Below, in pieces: positions 9,085 to 18,041 of a DNA stretch of 38,637 bases (the stretch's first letter is position 1; each line of letters opens with the position of its first letter). The notes below the pieces were generated by a model. The model saw only the letters and a program-made list of their open reading frames with translations, was not told the origin of the DNA and ran no database searches. The translations under genes and the position numbers were made by a program. The DNA is from Enterovibrio norvegicus DSM 15893. Lineage in GTDB: Bacteria; Pseudomonadota; Gammaproteobacteria; Enterobacterales; Vibrionaceae. Location of the stretch: contig NZ_FOWR01000046.1 of assembly GCF_900115495.1 (NCBI RefSeq), positions 1 to 38,637 of the forward strand. The letters run 5' to 3'.

Positions 9085-10275
9085 TTACTGCGCTAATCGC
9101 GCAAAACCCGCGTCCAAATCGGCAATCAAATCTTCCACATCTTCGAGGCCAATATGAAGGCGAACCAACGTGCCCTCAAAATCGACAGGGCCCGCAGGCC
9201 GGATAGCATTCAACTCTTCAGGCTGATTAGCCAGAATCAGTGACTCATAACCTCCCCACGAATACGCCATGCTAAAATGGGTAAAATTATCGAGGAAGTT
9301 CGCCACTTTCTCAGCTGAAAGTTTGTCTTTCAGAATAAACGAGAACAGACCGCAGGCACCGGAAAAATCACGCACAAAATGTTCATGTCCGATAGAACCT
9401 TCCACGGCAGGGTGATTCACACGTGCAACTTCAGGACGTGCTTTCAACCACTCAGCAATCGCAACGCTGTTTTCATGATGCTGCTTTAAGCGCACACCCA
9501 AAGTGCGCAAACCGCGAGATGCCATGTACGCCGTATCCGCATCGACCATTTGACCCATGAGGTAAGAACGTTCGCGTAAGGTTTCCCATGTGCGCGCATT
9601 GGCAACCGCAGTGCCTATCATGGCATCCGAATGGCCAATGATGTATTTCGTGCCCGCTTGCACCGAAATATCAATGTCGTGGTCCAGTGCCTTAAACAAC
9701 ACACCGGCCGCCCACGTGTTGTCCATGATGATCACAGCATTTGGGTTCTTCGCGCGCACGGCGCGCACAATGGCGGGAATGTCTGGCACTTCCATGGTGA
9801 TAGAGTTTGGAGACTCAAGAAACACCACGCTCGTCGATGGAGAAACCAGTTCACCGATACCTTCGCCAAGCATAGGATCGTAATAGGTGGTTGAAACACC
9901 AAGGCTCGCCAAAATGTCGTCACAAAAGGCCTGGGTCGGCTCGTAAGCACCGCCCGTCATCAATACGTTGTCGCCAGTTTTGACAAAAGAAAGTATGGTA
10001 TTCGCAATGGCAGCGGCACCACATGGATACAATACACACCCAGCTCCACCTTCCAATTCCGTCATGGCATCTTGAAATGAAAAATGCGTTAGCGTGCCTC
10101 GACGTCCATAAAATAATTCGCCCTCACCACGTTTCGCTGTCGCCGCTTTTTTCTGTTCAACAGAGTCAAACACAATGGATGAAGCGCGTTGGATAACACT
10201 GTTAACACTGCCTTGGCAGTATCGCTTATCACGTCCCGCAGAGACCAATGTTGTATTAAGTTTTTCAGACGACAT
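9085..10275 (-). CDS. metC: Cystathionine beta-lyase
   Basis: This 396-aa protein belongs to the PLP-dependent Cys/Met metabolism family; E. coli MetC is 395 aa. It cleaves cystathionine to homocysteine, pyruvate and ammonia in methionine synthesis, in the cytosol. Visible landmarks are [16 protein letters not shown] near the N-terminus, the glycine-rich PLP phosphate region ([12 protein letters not shown]), the aspartate in [10 protein letters not shown] that contacts the pyridine nitrogen, and the Schiff-base lysine in [12 protein letters not shown]. The C-terminal RLHIGLED segment holds the substrate-binding arginine. The ATG at 10275 is preceded by AAGGAA at good spacing. The gene is monocistronic, with a shared terminator downstream. 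Some family members also have alliinase or cysteine desulfhydrase activity, but the MetC pattern is strong. Confidence 0.93.
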   Translation of the reverse strand: MSSEKLNTTLVSAGRDKRYCQGSVNSVIQRASSIVFDSVEQKKAATAKRGEGELFYGRRGTLTHFSFQDAMTELEGGAGCVLYPCGAAAIANTILSFVKTGDNVLMTGGAYEPTQAFCDDILASLGVSTTYYDPMLGEGIGELVSPSTSVVFLESPNSITMEVPDIPAIVRAVRAKNPNAVIIMDNTWAAGVLFKALDHDIDISVQAGTKYIIGHSDAMIGTAVANARTWETLRERSYLMGQMVDADTAYMASRGLRTLGVRLKQHHENSVAIAEWLKARPEVARVNHPAVEGSIGHEHFVRDFSGACGLFSFILKDKLSAEKVANFLDNFTHFSMAYSWGGYESLILANQPEELNAIRPAGPVDFEGTLVRLHIGLEDVEDLIADLDAGFARLAQ

Positions 10276-10574
10276 AGTTGTTCCTTATTCCCTAACCTTT
10301 GAACCGACTCTCAGAGCCGTTATTCCTCTTTCCATGATGGCAACAGAGTACCTCAGAAGCGCCCCGAATGCAGCGCGATATCGTCTTTCAATAGTCATCT
10401 TATGTGCATGATTCAACACTAAGTCGTGCTTTCTAACACCATGACCATAAGACATCTCCATTCACCATTTGCGTTGATGGTGAGAGCCAGCCTTCATCAC
10501 CAGGACGGAAAACATCATAAATGAGACTGTGTACTATATTTATTGCATATCAATCTGGGAATGAGAGTTAGTTA
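10276..10574. other. Divergent intergenic region, metC / binding protein
   Basis: These 299 bases must hold the promoters of metC (leftward) and the binding protein-kinase operon (rightward). I see one clear dyad at 10462-10483 and an AT-rich stretch near 10535-10550 (TACTATATTTATTGCAT) that could supply a -10 element for the rightward genes. A single MetJ-like octamer (AGACATCT, 10450-10457) lacks the second box that MetJ needs. I see no riboswitch. Confidence 0.6.
10462..10483. promoter_or_regulatory. Inverted repeat upstream of the sensor operon
   Basis: TCACCAT and ATGGTGA form a perfect 7-bp dyad separated by 8 bases, about 90 bases before the binding-protein start. No T run follows, so an operator is more likely than a terminator. 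The binding factor is unknown. Confidence 0.45.
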
Positions 10575-11450
10575 ATGAGATCAATCAGTAAAGGATGCCA
10601 GCAGACAGCGTTAACCCTCAACTGGGTGCCCTTTATTTTTGCCCTATTTTTCGGGCTCATCAGCCTTCCCGCTCATAGCACGATTAACAGCCAAGGTAAA
10701 AACGTCTTGGTGTTCGGCGTTGTGCCTCAACAATCATCTGCCAAGCTCATTCGAAATTGGGGACCGTTGCTCAAAGAAATCAGTGAGTACTCTGGGTTAA
10801 CGCTTCGTTTCGCGACCGCGCCAAACATACCTGAATTCGAGAAACGTCTGGCAGAAGGCAAATATGACGTGGCTTACATGAACCCTTATCACTTTACGGT
10901 ATTCAACGAGGCACCTGGCTATTCGGCACTGGTACACGCTAAAAACAAACGCATTAAAGGCATATTGGTGGTAAAGAAAGGAGAAAGCATTGAAAAGCTC
11001 ACCGACCTAGATGGTAAAAATATTGCCTTTCCTGCCCCAGCTGCATTTGCGGCGACGTTACTTACACAAGCAGTACTGAACAACGAAGGCATATCCTTTA
11101 CACCTCATTACGTCGGTTCTCATGATTCCTCTTACCTCGCGGTTGCCGACGGTTTGTTTGATGCGGGAGGCGGTATTGTCAGAACCCTTGGCGCAAGCTC
11201 AGACGAAACAAAAAATCAGTTGAATGTTCTTCATATCACCCAAGGCTTCACCCCGCATGCCATTGCAGCGCATCCTTCGTTAAATGAAGAAACAAGGCAG
11301 AAAATCGTTCAGGCCTTCTTTGAACTTAGTGAGACCAAAAAAGGTAAAGCCGCGCTCAAAACGCTCAACATGAAAGGGTTCGAGGCCGCAAAAGACAGCG
11401 ATTGGGATGATGTAAGATCGCTAAATATTTCCGTCATTACCCCAAAGTAA
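10575..11450 (+). CDS. PhnD-like periplasmic substrate-binding protein
   Basis: This 291-aa protein resembles the phosphate/phosphite/phosphonate binding-protein family (PhnD-like). A Sec signal peptide covers about residues 1-36, with a hydrophobic core WVPFIFALFFGLISL and likely cleavage after AHS. The mature protein begins with the typical strand VLVFGVVPQQSSAKLIRNWGPLL. Family landmarks follow: KYDVAYMNPYHF, a lysine-rich KRIKGILVVKKGESI strand, DLDGKNIAFPAPAAFAAT, and GLFDAGGGIVRTL. No ABC permease or ATPase is nearby. Instead a hybrid histidine kinase starts 13 bases downstream, which suggests the protein senses a ligand for that kinase, as TorT and LuxP do for theirs. The ligand cannot be read from the sequence; phosphonate is only the family namesake. 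Confidence 0.85.
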   Translation: MRSISKGCQQTALTLNWVPFIFALFFGLISLPAHSTINSQGKNVLVFGVVPQQSSAKLIRNWGPLLKEISEYSGLTLRFATAPNIPEFEKRLAEGKYDVAYMNPYHFTVFNEAPGYSALVHAKNKRIKGILVVKKGESIEKLTDLDGKNIAFPAPAAFAATLLTQAVLNNEGISFTPHYVGSHDSSYLAVADGLFDAGGGIVRTLGASSDETKNQLNVLHITQGFTPHAIAAHPSLNEETRQKIVQAFFELSETKKGKAALKTLNMKGFEAAKDSDWDDVRSLNISVITPK

Positions 11451-11463
11451 CACGACGATACGT

Positions 11464-14112
11464 ATGTCGTTTCGCTTAAAAACCATCATAGGTATCGCCC
11501 TGATCGAACTGGTATTGCTCGCAATACTGGTTTTTTCAGGTTTGAATTGGTTACGGGGTTCAAACGAACAACAAATTGAATTAGATGGTGAGTTGCTTTC
11601 CAGCACATTTGCTATTGCTACTCGCGATGCCATCATATCGACTGATCTCGCTAATCTGAACGCATTCACGCAAGACGCCATCGCCAACAAAAACATTGTT
11701 TATATCAACGTAAAAAATGACGAAGGCAGACTCCTTGCCGGTGCATCATCCCTGCCAGACGATAAGCACACACCAAACTATGACCAACGCCCTTCTGAAT
11801 CCGAGGATGACATTTACGATATCCGCACGAATGTTGTGATAGACGAATGGAAGGTGGGAGAAATTGAGTTCGGTTTGAATGTATCTTCCTTCAATGCACT
11901 GCTTTACAACGCTCAAAAATACGCAGTCGCGATTGCCGCACTCGAAATTGTGTTGGTAGCACTTTTCTCATTGGCCTTTGGTTCGCTTCTCACCAAGCAA
12001 CTCTTGAAACTGCAAACTGGCGCAAAACGCATTTCAGAAAATGGGCCTGGCGATACTGTTCCAGTAAAAGGTAACGACGAAGTGGCGCAGGTAACACGTG
12101 CGTTCAATGACATGTCGATAGCACTTGACCACTCCTATACCGAGATTTCTCATGAGAAAAATCGCTACAAGGTGCTGGCAGACCAAAACATGATGCTGGC
12201 GGAAATTGTAGAGCAAAGTCATGAGGCCATTTTGGTCACCAATAAAGAAGGCAAAATTCAGCGTGTAAACCATGCATTTAGCAAAATATTTGGTTACAAA
12301 GAAGATGGCATTTTAAACAAAAGGATCATGCCATTACTCTTCAGGCAAAGCATGGATACCTCCCCCGCACATTGCATTTCAGACGCGATTGAGAACGCCA
12401 GCATTGCCATGGTAAAAGCGCAGTGTCTGAATCACGAAAACGTGGCATTTTGGACGGAAATTACGGTTTTCCCGATAAAGAACTATTCAGGTAACGTGGA
12501 AAGGCTCGCCTTTATCGTGCGAGACGTTACCGACAACCACGAGTTTGAAACCAAGCTCAAAGAGGCGGTAACCCGAGCAGAGTCCGCCACCAAAGCAAAA
12601 TCCGAATTTCTCGCTAATATGAGCCATGAAATTCGAACACCGATGAACGGTATTATCGGCATGTCTGACATGCTACAAGAAACACCGCTTAACCGAGAAC
12701 AACAGGGTTTCACCGATATCATCAACTCCTCTGCCAGAGATCTTCTCTACCTGCTCAACGACATCCTCGATTTTTCAAAACTAGAAGCACAGAAACTATC
12801 GCTCCAAGAAGAGTATTTCTGCTTGAGAAAAGTGGTTGAAGAAACCATGACCATGATTTCCATTGATGCGGCGAAGAAAGATCTCATGCTGGCCATTGAT
12901 ATAGACCCTGCGTTGAAAATGGAAGCTTATGGCGACGGATTTCGGTTAAGGCAAATACTCAACAACCTGCTCGTGAATGCTGTGAAATTTACCGAACACG
13001 GATACATTAAGCTCATCGTTACTGGCTCCGAAGACCTTGCCAAGAACCGCGTCGATTATACGTTTTGCATTGAAGACTCAGGCATTGGCATTCCAGAATC
13101 AAAAATCAACGACATTACCACCGCTTTCCAGCAGGTAGATGGGACAACATCTCGCAGGTATGAAGGCACAGGGCTCGGGCTTGCGATCACACAGCGCTTG
13201 TTAACGCTGTTCAACGGCACGCTGCACATCGAATCGAAAGAAAATCATGGTAGCCAATTCTGGTTTACCATCCGTCTTCCTTTGCTCGGCGAGAACCGCT
13301 CCACCAAATTTGCCCTTGATGGTAAAAATATCGCCATTATCAATGCAGACCCTTTGCACCGTGCCATTTTCAACCGATATTTCGCACATTGGTGTGCCAA
13401 CATCCAATACTTGAACAACCCAGAAAGTATATCCAAAGGGCAAACGCGTTATGACGTCGCCATCGTGTTGCTCTCAAACAATGTGAGTCTGCCGCCTTCC
13501 ATTACCTGCCCGGTGATCGGTGTGACACCTCATATTGAAGACAGAACACCACATACTGATGATGCAGGCATTACTCTAATATCAAAACCTATTCGTATGC
13601 ACGTGTTGCTGCGAGAAGTGCTGCACGCCTTAAACCAAAAACCGTTGCCGATGTTGGAGCCGTCATCAGACAGTTATCGACCGAAATTCCCTGATAAAAT
13701 CAAGAAAATGTCCATCGTGGTGGTGGATGACATTTCTTACAACCGTGAAGTTATTCGGGTTTATCTCTCTGAGCTTGAACCCAATATTCAGTTTTTGTCT
13801 AATGCGCAGCAAGCCTTTGAGCAATACAAACATCGCCCCTTTGATATTCTGCTGACAGATGTTTCCATGCCAGATCGCGACGGCTATGAACTCACCCAAC
13901 AATTACGACGTTATGAACATGAGCATCAGATTCCACCAGCCAGCATTGTCGGCCTTTCCGCTCACGCTGGCCGCCAAGATTTCAATCGTGCGATAGAAGC
14001 AGGCATGGACAGTTACCTCACCAAGCCCATTGTGAGAGAGGATCTGACCGAAGCGCTGATAAAAGCTTGCAGAGCACGACAAGCGCTTCTCGCTAATAAC
14101 GCGCAGTCATAA
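11464..14112 (+). CDS. Hybrid sensor histidine kinase with PAS and receiver domains
   Basis: The protein is 882 aa. Order: TM1 (about 9-28), a ~120-residue periplasmic segment, TM2 (about 152-176), HAMP (178-222), PAS (240-355), HisKA with phospho-acceptor H388 in [11 protein letters not shown], HATPase with a FTEHGYIKL N-box region and G boxes DSGIGIP and GTGLGLAITQ, a degenerate receiver (about 615-720) with no phosphorylation pocket, and a true receiver (about 748-865) with the DD pair, D799 in LLTDVSMPD and the KP motif. There is no HPt domain, so phosphate must leave through a separate HPt protein. The kinase is co-transcribed with the PhnD-like protein, probably its periplasmic ligand sensor. 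No DNA-binding partner is in the window. Transcription likely ends at the terminator near 14362. Confidence 0.92.
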   Translation: MSFRLKTIIGIALIELVLLAILVFSGLNWLRGSNEQQIELDGELLSSTFAIATRDAIISTDLANLNAFTQDAIANKNIVYINVKNDEGRLLAGASSLPDDKHTPNYDQRPSESEDDIYDIRTNVVIDEWKVGEIEFGLNVSSFNALLYNAQKYAVAIAALEIVLVALFSLAFGSLLTKQLLKLQTGAKRISENGPGDTVPVKGNDEVAQVTRAFNDMSIALDHSYTEISHEKNRYKVLADQNMMLAEIVEQSHEAILVTNKEGKIQRVNHAFSKIFGYKEDGILNKRIMPLLFRQSMDTSPAHCISDAIENASIAMVKAQCLNHENVAFWTEITVFPIKNYSGNVERLAFIVRDVTDNHEFETKLKEAVTRAESATKAKSEFLANMSHEIRTPMNGIIGMSDMLQETPLNREQQGFTDIINSSARDLLYLLNDILDFSKLEAQKLSLQEEYFCLRKVVEETMTMISIDAAKKDLMLAIDIDPALKMEAYGDGFRLRQILNNLLVNAVKFTEHGYIKLIVTGSEDLAKNRVDYTFCIEDSGIGIPESKINDITTAFQQVDGTTSRRYEGTGLGLAITQRLLTLFNGTLHIESKENHGSQFWFTIRLPLLGENRSTKFALDGKNIAIINADPLHRAIFNRYFAHWCANIQYLNNPESISKGQTRYDVAIVLLSNNVSLPPSITCPVIGVTPHIEDRTPHTDDAGITLISKPIRMHVLLREVLHALNQKPLPMLEPSSDSYRPKFPDKIKKMSIVVVDDISYNREVIRVYLSELEPNIQFLSNAQQAFEQYKHRPFDILLTDVSMPDRDGYELTQQLRRYEHEHQIPPASIVGLSAHAGRQDFNRAIEAGMDSYLTKPIVREDLTEALIKACRARQALLANNAQS

Positions 14113-14127
14113 AACACACAGCACTTT

Positions 14128-14339
14128 TATACCCAAACGACCTGAAGATGCAGGATTCAGCGAATTTAACTGACGTTGTGATCGCAGCGTCAGTCAACTC
14201 GCCCGAAGAGCAGCCATTAATTAGCTTATTTATTCCCTAAATTACAATCATATAGAACAAATATTTCTTGTAAAATTCACCTCAAATTGAACGCATTGAT
14301 AGCCTCTGAATACGAGTATCGTCAGGTCCCTTGGGTATA
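14128..14339. repeat. MITE-like inverted-repeat element, 212 bp
   Basis: The ends are imperfect ~34-base inverted repeats. The left end begins TATACCCAAACGACCTGA; the reverse complement of the right end begins TATACCCAAGGGACCTGA, and both continue through GAT to ATTCAG. The element contains an inner hairpin (14170-14193, CTGACGTTG / CAGCGTCAG) and no open frame of note. It fills most of the 315-base gap between the kinase and nfeD. The structure fits a non-autonomous, transposase-mobilised element. I recall similar TATACCCAA-ended repeats between Vibrionaceae genes, but cannot confirm copy number here. Only one copy is in the window. Confidence 0.65.
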
Positions 14340-14361
14340 GTTACTCTATTTTTGACACAAA

Positions 14362-14390
14362 AAAGCCCCCCAATGTGTTGGGAGGCTTTA
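14362..14390. terminator. Terminator between the hybrid kinase and nfeD
   Basis: The stem AAAGCCCCCCAA / TTGGGAGGCTTT has one mismatch and a TGTG loop. An A run on the left and a weaker T run on the right let it serve the leftward nfeD operon and, less strongly, the rightward kinase. Confidence 0.8.
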
Positions 14391-14427
14391 AAAAAGTGGC
14401 ATTAACGATTTAGCCACGGCTACATGT

Positions 14428-14910
14428 TCAGTTGGCAGGCTCGACTGTAAACTTACCGACATCAACGGCAATCACCTTTACAGAATCACCTGCTTCGAGC
14501 TGCGCGTCTTTGAAAGCCGGACCCAGTACTAATTGCCAGCTCACTCCAGAATACTTCACCGTTGCGGGTGTGTGTGCATCCATCGGAGATTCAAGCTCAA
14601 AGACCAGACCAATGAGATCGCTGTGAACGTTAAATTCACGGCTTTCGCCTTTCTGCATGCGTTTCATCGGCCCCCAAAGAGCAGCGGTCAGCACCCCTGC
14701 ACCAATGCCTGAGCCCGAGATCACACCCACGATCGTCGCAGGTAAAATGCCCACCCAAACCAGTACACCCGTGGTGATGGTCGAGAGGCCTAGCGCTAGC
14801 AAAACAATGGTGGACAATCCCAACACCCATATTTCTACGATCAGAAAAATGAGTCCGATAATGATGGTGACTTCCGCCAAATTATCTTGAAGATAACTGA
14901 CTACATCCAT
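14428..14910 (-). CDS. NfeD-family membrane protein
   Basis: This 160-aa protein has three hydrophobic segments in residues 15-85 (TIIIGLIFLIVEIWVLGL, IVLLALGLSTITTGVLVW, then a GSGIGAGVLTAALWG stretch). A C-terminal beta-rich OB-fold domain (about 100-158) ends in GDSVKVIAVDVGKFTV. This is the short NfeD type found beside SPFH/stomatin proteins, like YbbK next to QmcA in E. coli. Its start overlaps the stop of the SPFH gene by one base (TAATG), so the two are translationally coupled. NfeD proteins are thought to act with SPFH scaffolds in membrane-domain quality control; the precise role is unknown. It lacks the ClpP-like protease domain of long NfeD proteins. Confidence 0.88.
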   Translation of the reverse strand: MDVVSYLQDNLAEVTIIIGLIFLIVEIWVLGLSTIVLLALGLSTITTGVLVWVGILPATIVGVISGSGIGAGVLTAALWGPMKRMQKGESREFNVHSDLIGLVFELESPMDAHTPATVKYSGVSWQLVLGPAFKDAQLEAGDSVKVIAVDVGKFTVEPAN

Positions 14911-15857
14911 TAAGACCTACCTGCATTCAAGGTGTTAATGATGCTCATGGATTCAGCAACAAGGGCTGCTGCACCCGTTGAGCTATCAGGGAGAAGCACC
15001 ACAGAAGATTCTTTCGCGATGGCTTTTTTCGCTTCAATGGCTTTATCGGCCAGATCAAGCTGGATCGCTTTTTGACCTTCAGGCGTTGCCGCTGTGCGAC
15101 CCACCACTTCCAGTGCTTCGGCTTGTGCTTGTGCAACCGCAAGAATCGCCTGCGCTTCACCTTCTGCTTTCAGGATTTGCTCAGACTTTTCCGCTTCTGC
15201 TGCCAGTACGCGCGCTTGTTTGTGACCTTCAGCCACGTTGATTTCAGATTGACGCGCACCTTCAGACTCTAGAATTACAGCACGTTTTTCACGTTCTGCC
15301 TTCATTTGACGTTCCATCGCGTCCAATACTGAGCGCGGTGGATCGATGTCTTTGATCTCATAACGCAATACTTGAACACCCCAAGGCACAGCAGCTTCGT
15401 TGATGGCACTGACAATAGCCGTGTTCAGATTTTCACGCTCTTCAAACGTCTTATCTAGCTCCATACGGCCAATTTCTGAACGCATCGAGGTTTGCGCAAG
15501 TTGCGTCACTGAGAAGATGTAATCATCAACCCCATAACACGCCTTCACCGGATCCAGCACTTTCAGGTAAAGCACACCGTCAACCACCAAGGAGATATTG
15601 TCGCGAGTAATCGCGGATTGGCTCGGTACATCAAACGCTTGTTCTTTCAATGTACGCACGTACGCAACACGGTCGATAAACGGAATCAGGATGTTCAGAC
15701 CCGCTTCCATGGTTTTATTGTATTTGCCGAATCGCTCAACAATGTACGAGGTATTTTGAGGCACGAATTTCACGGCACCACGCAATACGATGACGATCAA
15801 AACCGCAAGAACGACCCAAGTACTGAGGATCGTGGGGAGGAGCGCTAAAATTTCCAT
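14910..15857 (-). CDS. SPFH/stomatin-family membrane scaffold (QmcA-like)
   Basis: This 315-aa protein has one N-terminal membrane segment (about 10-28). The SPFH/band 7 domain follows (about 30-190): VPQNTSYIVERFGKY, PFIDRVAYVRTLKEQ, the DGVLYLKVLDP strand and the family signature RSEIGRMELDKTFEERE. Next come DIDPPRSVLDAM and a charged, alanine-rich coiled coil (about 195-290) dense in EAE and KAE heptads, which drives oligomer assembly. E. coli QmcA is 305 aa. These proteins form large inner-membrane assemblies and organise membrane microdomains and protease complexes. AGGAAA precedes the ATG. The gene leads a two-gene operon with nfeD. The 267 bases upstream hold its promoter and the terminator of the next gene. 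Confidence 0.9.
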   Translation of the reverse strand: MEILALLPTILSTWVVLAVLIVIVLRGAVKFVPQNTSYIVERFGKYNKTMEAGLNILIPFIDRVAYVRTLKEQAFDVPSQSAITRDNISLVVDGVLYLKVLDPVKACYGVDDYIFSVTQLAQTSMRSEIGRMELDKTFEERENLNTAIVSAINEAAVPWGVQVLRYEIKDIDPPRSVLDAMERQMKAEREKRAVILESEGARQSEINVAEGHKQARVLAAEAEKSEQILKAEGEAQAILAVAQAQAEALEVVGRTAATPEGQKAIQLDLADKAIEAKKAIAKESSVVLLPDSSTGAAALVAESMSIINTLNAGRS

Positions 15858-16052
15858 TTTTATATTTCCTAGCCAGAGAATTTAACACCAGCATACCGAA
15901 AATCATCATGTATTTTTACTTGCAGATTAAGATTTTAGGGGTAATCAACAAAAATAATGAAGAGGTCACCTTAGCGTGTTTAGGAAGCGAGATTCCAACG
16001 GCGAAAGTAAAAAAATAACACGATAGGGGACAAAAGGAGAAACGAGAAGGAG

Positions 16053-16083
16053 AAAAAACCAAGCAGAACCGGACGTCCTGCTT
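16053..16083 (-). terminator. Terminator after the RibD/DHFR-like gene
   Basis: Read leftward, AAGCAG pairs with CTGCTT around an 11-base loop and is followed within two bases by six T residues. It lies 42 bases after the stop of the reductase gene. Confidence 0.65.
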
Positions 16084-16124
16084 AGTAGAAGGCATGTTGT
16101 CAGTACAAAATAATTCTTATGCGC

Positions 16125-16658
16125 TTATCTATCACGCACAAAGGTGTTTTTAACCAAACAATTCAGTAAAGGCACTGCATTGATATGCTTGAATTTCAGC
16201 GGCTCAGCTAAGTCACCAAACAGAGGAGTTCCGCCGCCCAACAAAACAGGGATCGTCGTGATAATGAGTTCATCAATCAAATCTTGCTTTAAAAAGCCCT
16301 GCACCGTTACACCACCGTCAATGTACAGATCGGCATAGCCTTGTTCATTCAGCACGCGAACAACATCTTTTAGGTCACCATTTACCAAGAAAATCTTGTC
16401 TTCATAACCCGCAGGCACAGACGTCAAGGTGTTCGACAACATGAAAACAGGTTTAGAATATGGCCAATCGCAACCGAAGCTCAACACCATCTCAACGGTG
16501 TTTCGCCCCATGACAATGGCATCAATGCGGTCCATAAATGCGCTAAAGCCCAAATCAGAACCTTCTGGGTTGGGAATGTCATGCAGCCAGTCAATGCGGT
16601 TGTTTTTGTCAGCAATAAAGCCATCAAGGCTCGTTGCGATATAAACGATGTTAGACAT
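16125..16658 (-). CDS. RibD C-terminal / dihydrofolate reductase-like protein
   Basis: This 177-aa protein is of the YyaP/YwjB type. It begins with the family's first strand MSNIVYIATSLDGFIADKNN, followed by DAIVMGRNTVEMVLSF (nucleotide-binding turn), DLYIDGGVTVQGFLKQ (the GG dinucleotide-phosphate loop) and DELIITTIPVLLGGGTPLFG near the C-terminus. The fold binds NADPH and is shared by riboflavin reductase RibD and dihydrofolate reductase. These stand-alone proteins usually have no assigned substrate, and the genuine folA context is absent. The gene appears monocistronic, with its own terminator downstream. Confidence 0.85.
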   Translation of the reverse strand: MSNIVYIATSLDGFIADKNNRIDWLHDIPNPEGSDLGFSAFMDRIDAIVMGRNTVEMVLSFGCDWPYSKPVFMLSNTLTSVPAGYEDKIFLVNGDLKDVVRVLNEQGYADLYIDGGVTVQGFLKQDLIDELIITTIPVLLGGGTPLFGDLAEPLKFKHINAVPLLNCLVKNTFVRDR

Positions 16659-16693
16659 AAGCGATTCTCACGTCATTAAAAAGTACGGTATAC

Positions 16694-16725
16694 AAAAAAG
16701 CGTGGGCATTTGCACCACGCTTTTT
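16694..16725 (-). terminator. Terminator after mak
   Basis: A strong 11-bp stem (AAAAAGCGTGG / CCACGCTTTTT) has a T run on the minus strand, 42 bases past the mak stop. It could also act on plus-strand transcripts. Confidence 0.9.
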
Positions 16726-16766
16726 ACAAAACACACATTTTAGTTATTCAAGTGACGTTCTTTCGC

Positions 16767-17666
16767 TTACCAAAGCCAAGCCGCACCGCGAACGCCGCTT
16801 GAATCACCATATTTTGCTTTTACAAGCGGTGTCGCACACTCGCCGCCCAGCACCCATTGCGCCATGAGCGGTGGAACATTGGTGTAAAGACGCTCAACGT
16901 TCGACATACCGCCGCCCAACACAATCACATCAGGGTCAAGCATGTTCACCATAGTACCTAGTGCTTTCGCAAGACGCTGCTCATAACGCACCAAACACGC
17001 TTCCGCTTCCGCATCGCCTTGTTTGGCGAGTTCGACAATTTCAGCACCTTTAAGGCTTTGGCCCGTCGTCAGGGAAAAATCTTTCCAAAAACCCGTGCCT
17101 GAAAGAAAGGTTTCAATACAACCCGGTTTGCCGCAATAACATTCGATGTGTTCAGCGTGGTGGCGATCAACATCGTTTTGCCAAGGCAATGGATTGTGTC
17201 CCCATTCACCTGCAACACCGTTTCCACCCACGTGCACTTTGCCGTTTAGCGCCAAACCACCGCCACAGCCTGTGCCAATGATCACGCCATAAACCATGCC
17301 TTTTCCTGCACCTGCGCCATCGACGGCTTCAGAAACCGCCAGACAGTTTGCATCATTCGCAATGCGCACTTCACGCCCCATCAATGCTTTTAGGTCTTGA
17401 TCAAGAGGCTGGCCATTCAGCCACACTGAATTGGCATTTTTTACCATACCCGTCACAGGTGAGAGCGTACCGGGAATACCCATACCAACAGTGCACGTTT
17501 CCCCGACCGCTTTTTCCGCATCGTCAACGAGCCCTTTAATGGCTAAAAGTGTGGCTTGATAATCATGTTGTGGCGTAGGTACACGCTGTTGGAAGACCTG
17601 TTCACCTTGATCGGTGAGCACAACCGCTTCAATTTTCGTTCCGCCTAAATCGATCCCTATTTTCAC
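16767..17666 (-). CDS. mak: Manno(fructo)kinase, ROK family
   Basis: This 299-aa sugar kinase matches E. coli Mak (YajF, 302 aa) closely along its length, from memory of that sequence: [93 protein letters not shown] and [13 protein letters not shown]. It phosphorylates fructose (and mannose) with ATP in the cytosol. The catalytic aspartate is in NDANC, and the CYCGKPGC segment supplies the ROK zinc ligands. I chose the GTG at 17666 because GGAGGAA sits just before it and it matches the family N-terminus (VKIGIDLGG). The open frame runs 12 codons further upstream to an ATG at 17702 without a comparable ribosome site. NagK is a relative, but the residue pattern favours Mak. Confidence 0.9.
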   Translation of the reverse strand: MKIGIDLGGTKIEAVVLTDQGEQVFQQRVPTPQHDYQATLLAIKGLVDDAEKAVGETCTVGMGIPGTLSPVTGMVKNANSVWLNGQPLDQDLKALMGREVRIANDANCLAVSEAVDGAGAGKGMVYGVIIGTGCGGGLALNGKVHVGGNGVAGEWGHNPLPWQNDVDRHHAEHIECYCGKPGCIETFLSGTGFWKDFSLTTGQSLKGAEIVELAKQGDAEAEACLVRYEQRLAKALGTMVNMLDPDVIVLGGGMSNVERLYTNVPPLMAQWVLGGECATPLVKAKYGDSSGVRGAAWLW

Positions 17667-17717
17667 CAGTTCCTCCGTCTCTCGACCCGCGAGCATGTTC
17701 AATACTTCATCCTAAAA

Positions 17718-17744
17718 CTAAGCATATCGGGAGATACGCCTTAG
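17718..17744. promoter_or_regulatory. Hairpin or operator upstream of mak
   Basis: CTAAGCATATC and GATACGCCTTAG pair around a GGGA loop with one bulge and one G-U pair, 50-80 bases before the mak start on the minus strand. It could be an operator or a leader hairpin. Confidence 0.4.
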
Positions 17745-17961
17745 CAATGAGACCCTAAATAAAAAGATGGTTTTTTGTTCTGTAAGGACGCCTCAATTAT
17801 CAGAAAGATGACAGTTATATGAAACTTAATTGTAGATTTGTCCTGTTAAATTCCTGATTCCTAAAATAAATGTAGCTTTCCATTTAAAAACCGAGATATG
17901 TCTCACTTTCTTTTCCCTAAAATAAGTCTATTTTTAAAGCGTGCACTAATTTGTCATTGAT

Positions 17962-17977
17962 TGTGGTGTATTTCACA
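17962..17977. promoter_or_regulatory. CRP-like binding site
   Basis: TGTGG-TGTATT-TCACA matches the CRP half-sites TGTGA/TCACA at nine of ten positions with the correct 6-base spacer. It lies in the divergent region and could act on mak (fitting for a sugar kinase) or on csp. Confidence 0.5.
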
Positions 17978-17994
17978 GCATGAAGTGACAATTC

Positions 17995-18041
17995 GCACAA
18001 GATTGTGCAGTGAAATCTACGTGTTATATACATGTAGATTT
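17995..18041. promoter_or_regulatory. Two adjacent dyads upstream of csp
   Basis: GCACAA-GA-TTGTGC (17995-18008) is a perfect 14-base palindrome. Four bases later AAATCTACGTGT and ACATGTAGATTT (18013-18041) pair over 12 positions with a single G-U around a 5-base loop. No T run follows, so these look like operators or RNA leader structure rather than terminators. Confidence 0.5.

Noticed and set aside
10450-10457. MetJ operator upstream of metC
   Set aside because: Only one approximate octamer is present; MetJ binds at least two tandem boxes, and the neighbouring octamers do not match.
16767-17702. NagK (N-acetylglucosamine kinase) and the longer start at 17702
   Set aside because: Residue blocks such as VKNANS, WLNGQP and [13 protein letters not shown] match Mak rather than NagK, and the GTG at 17666 has the clear ribosome site.
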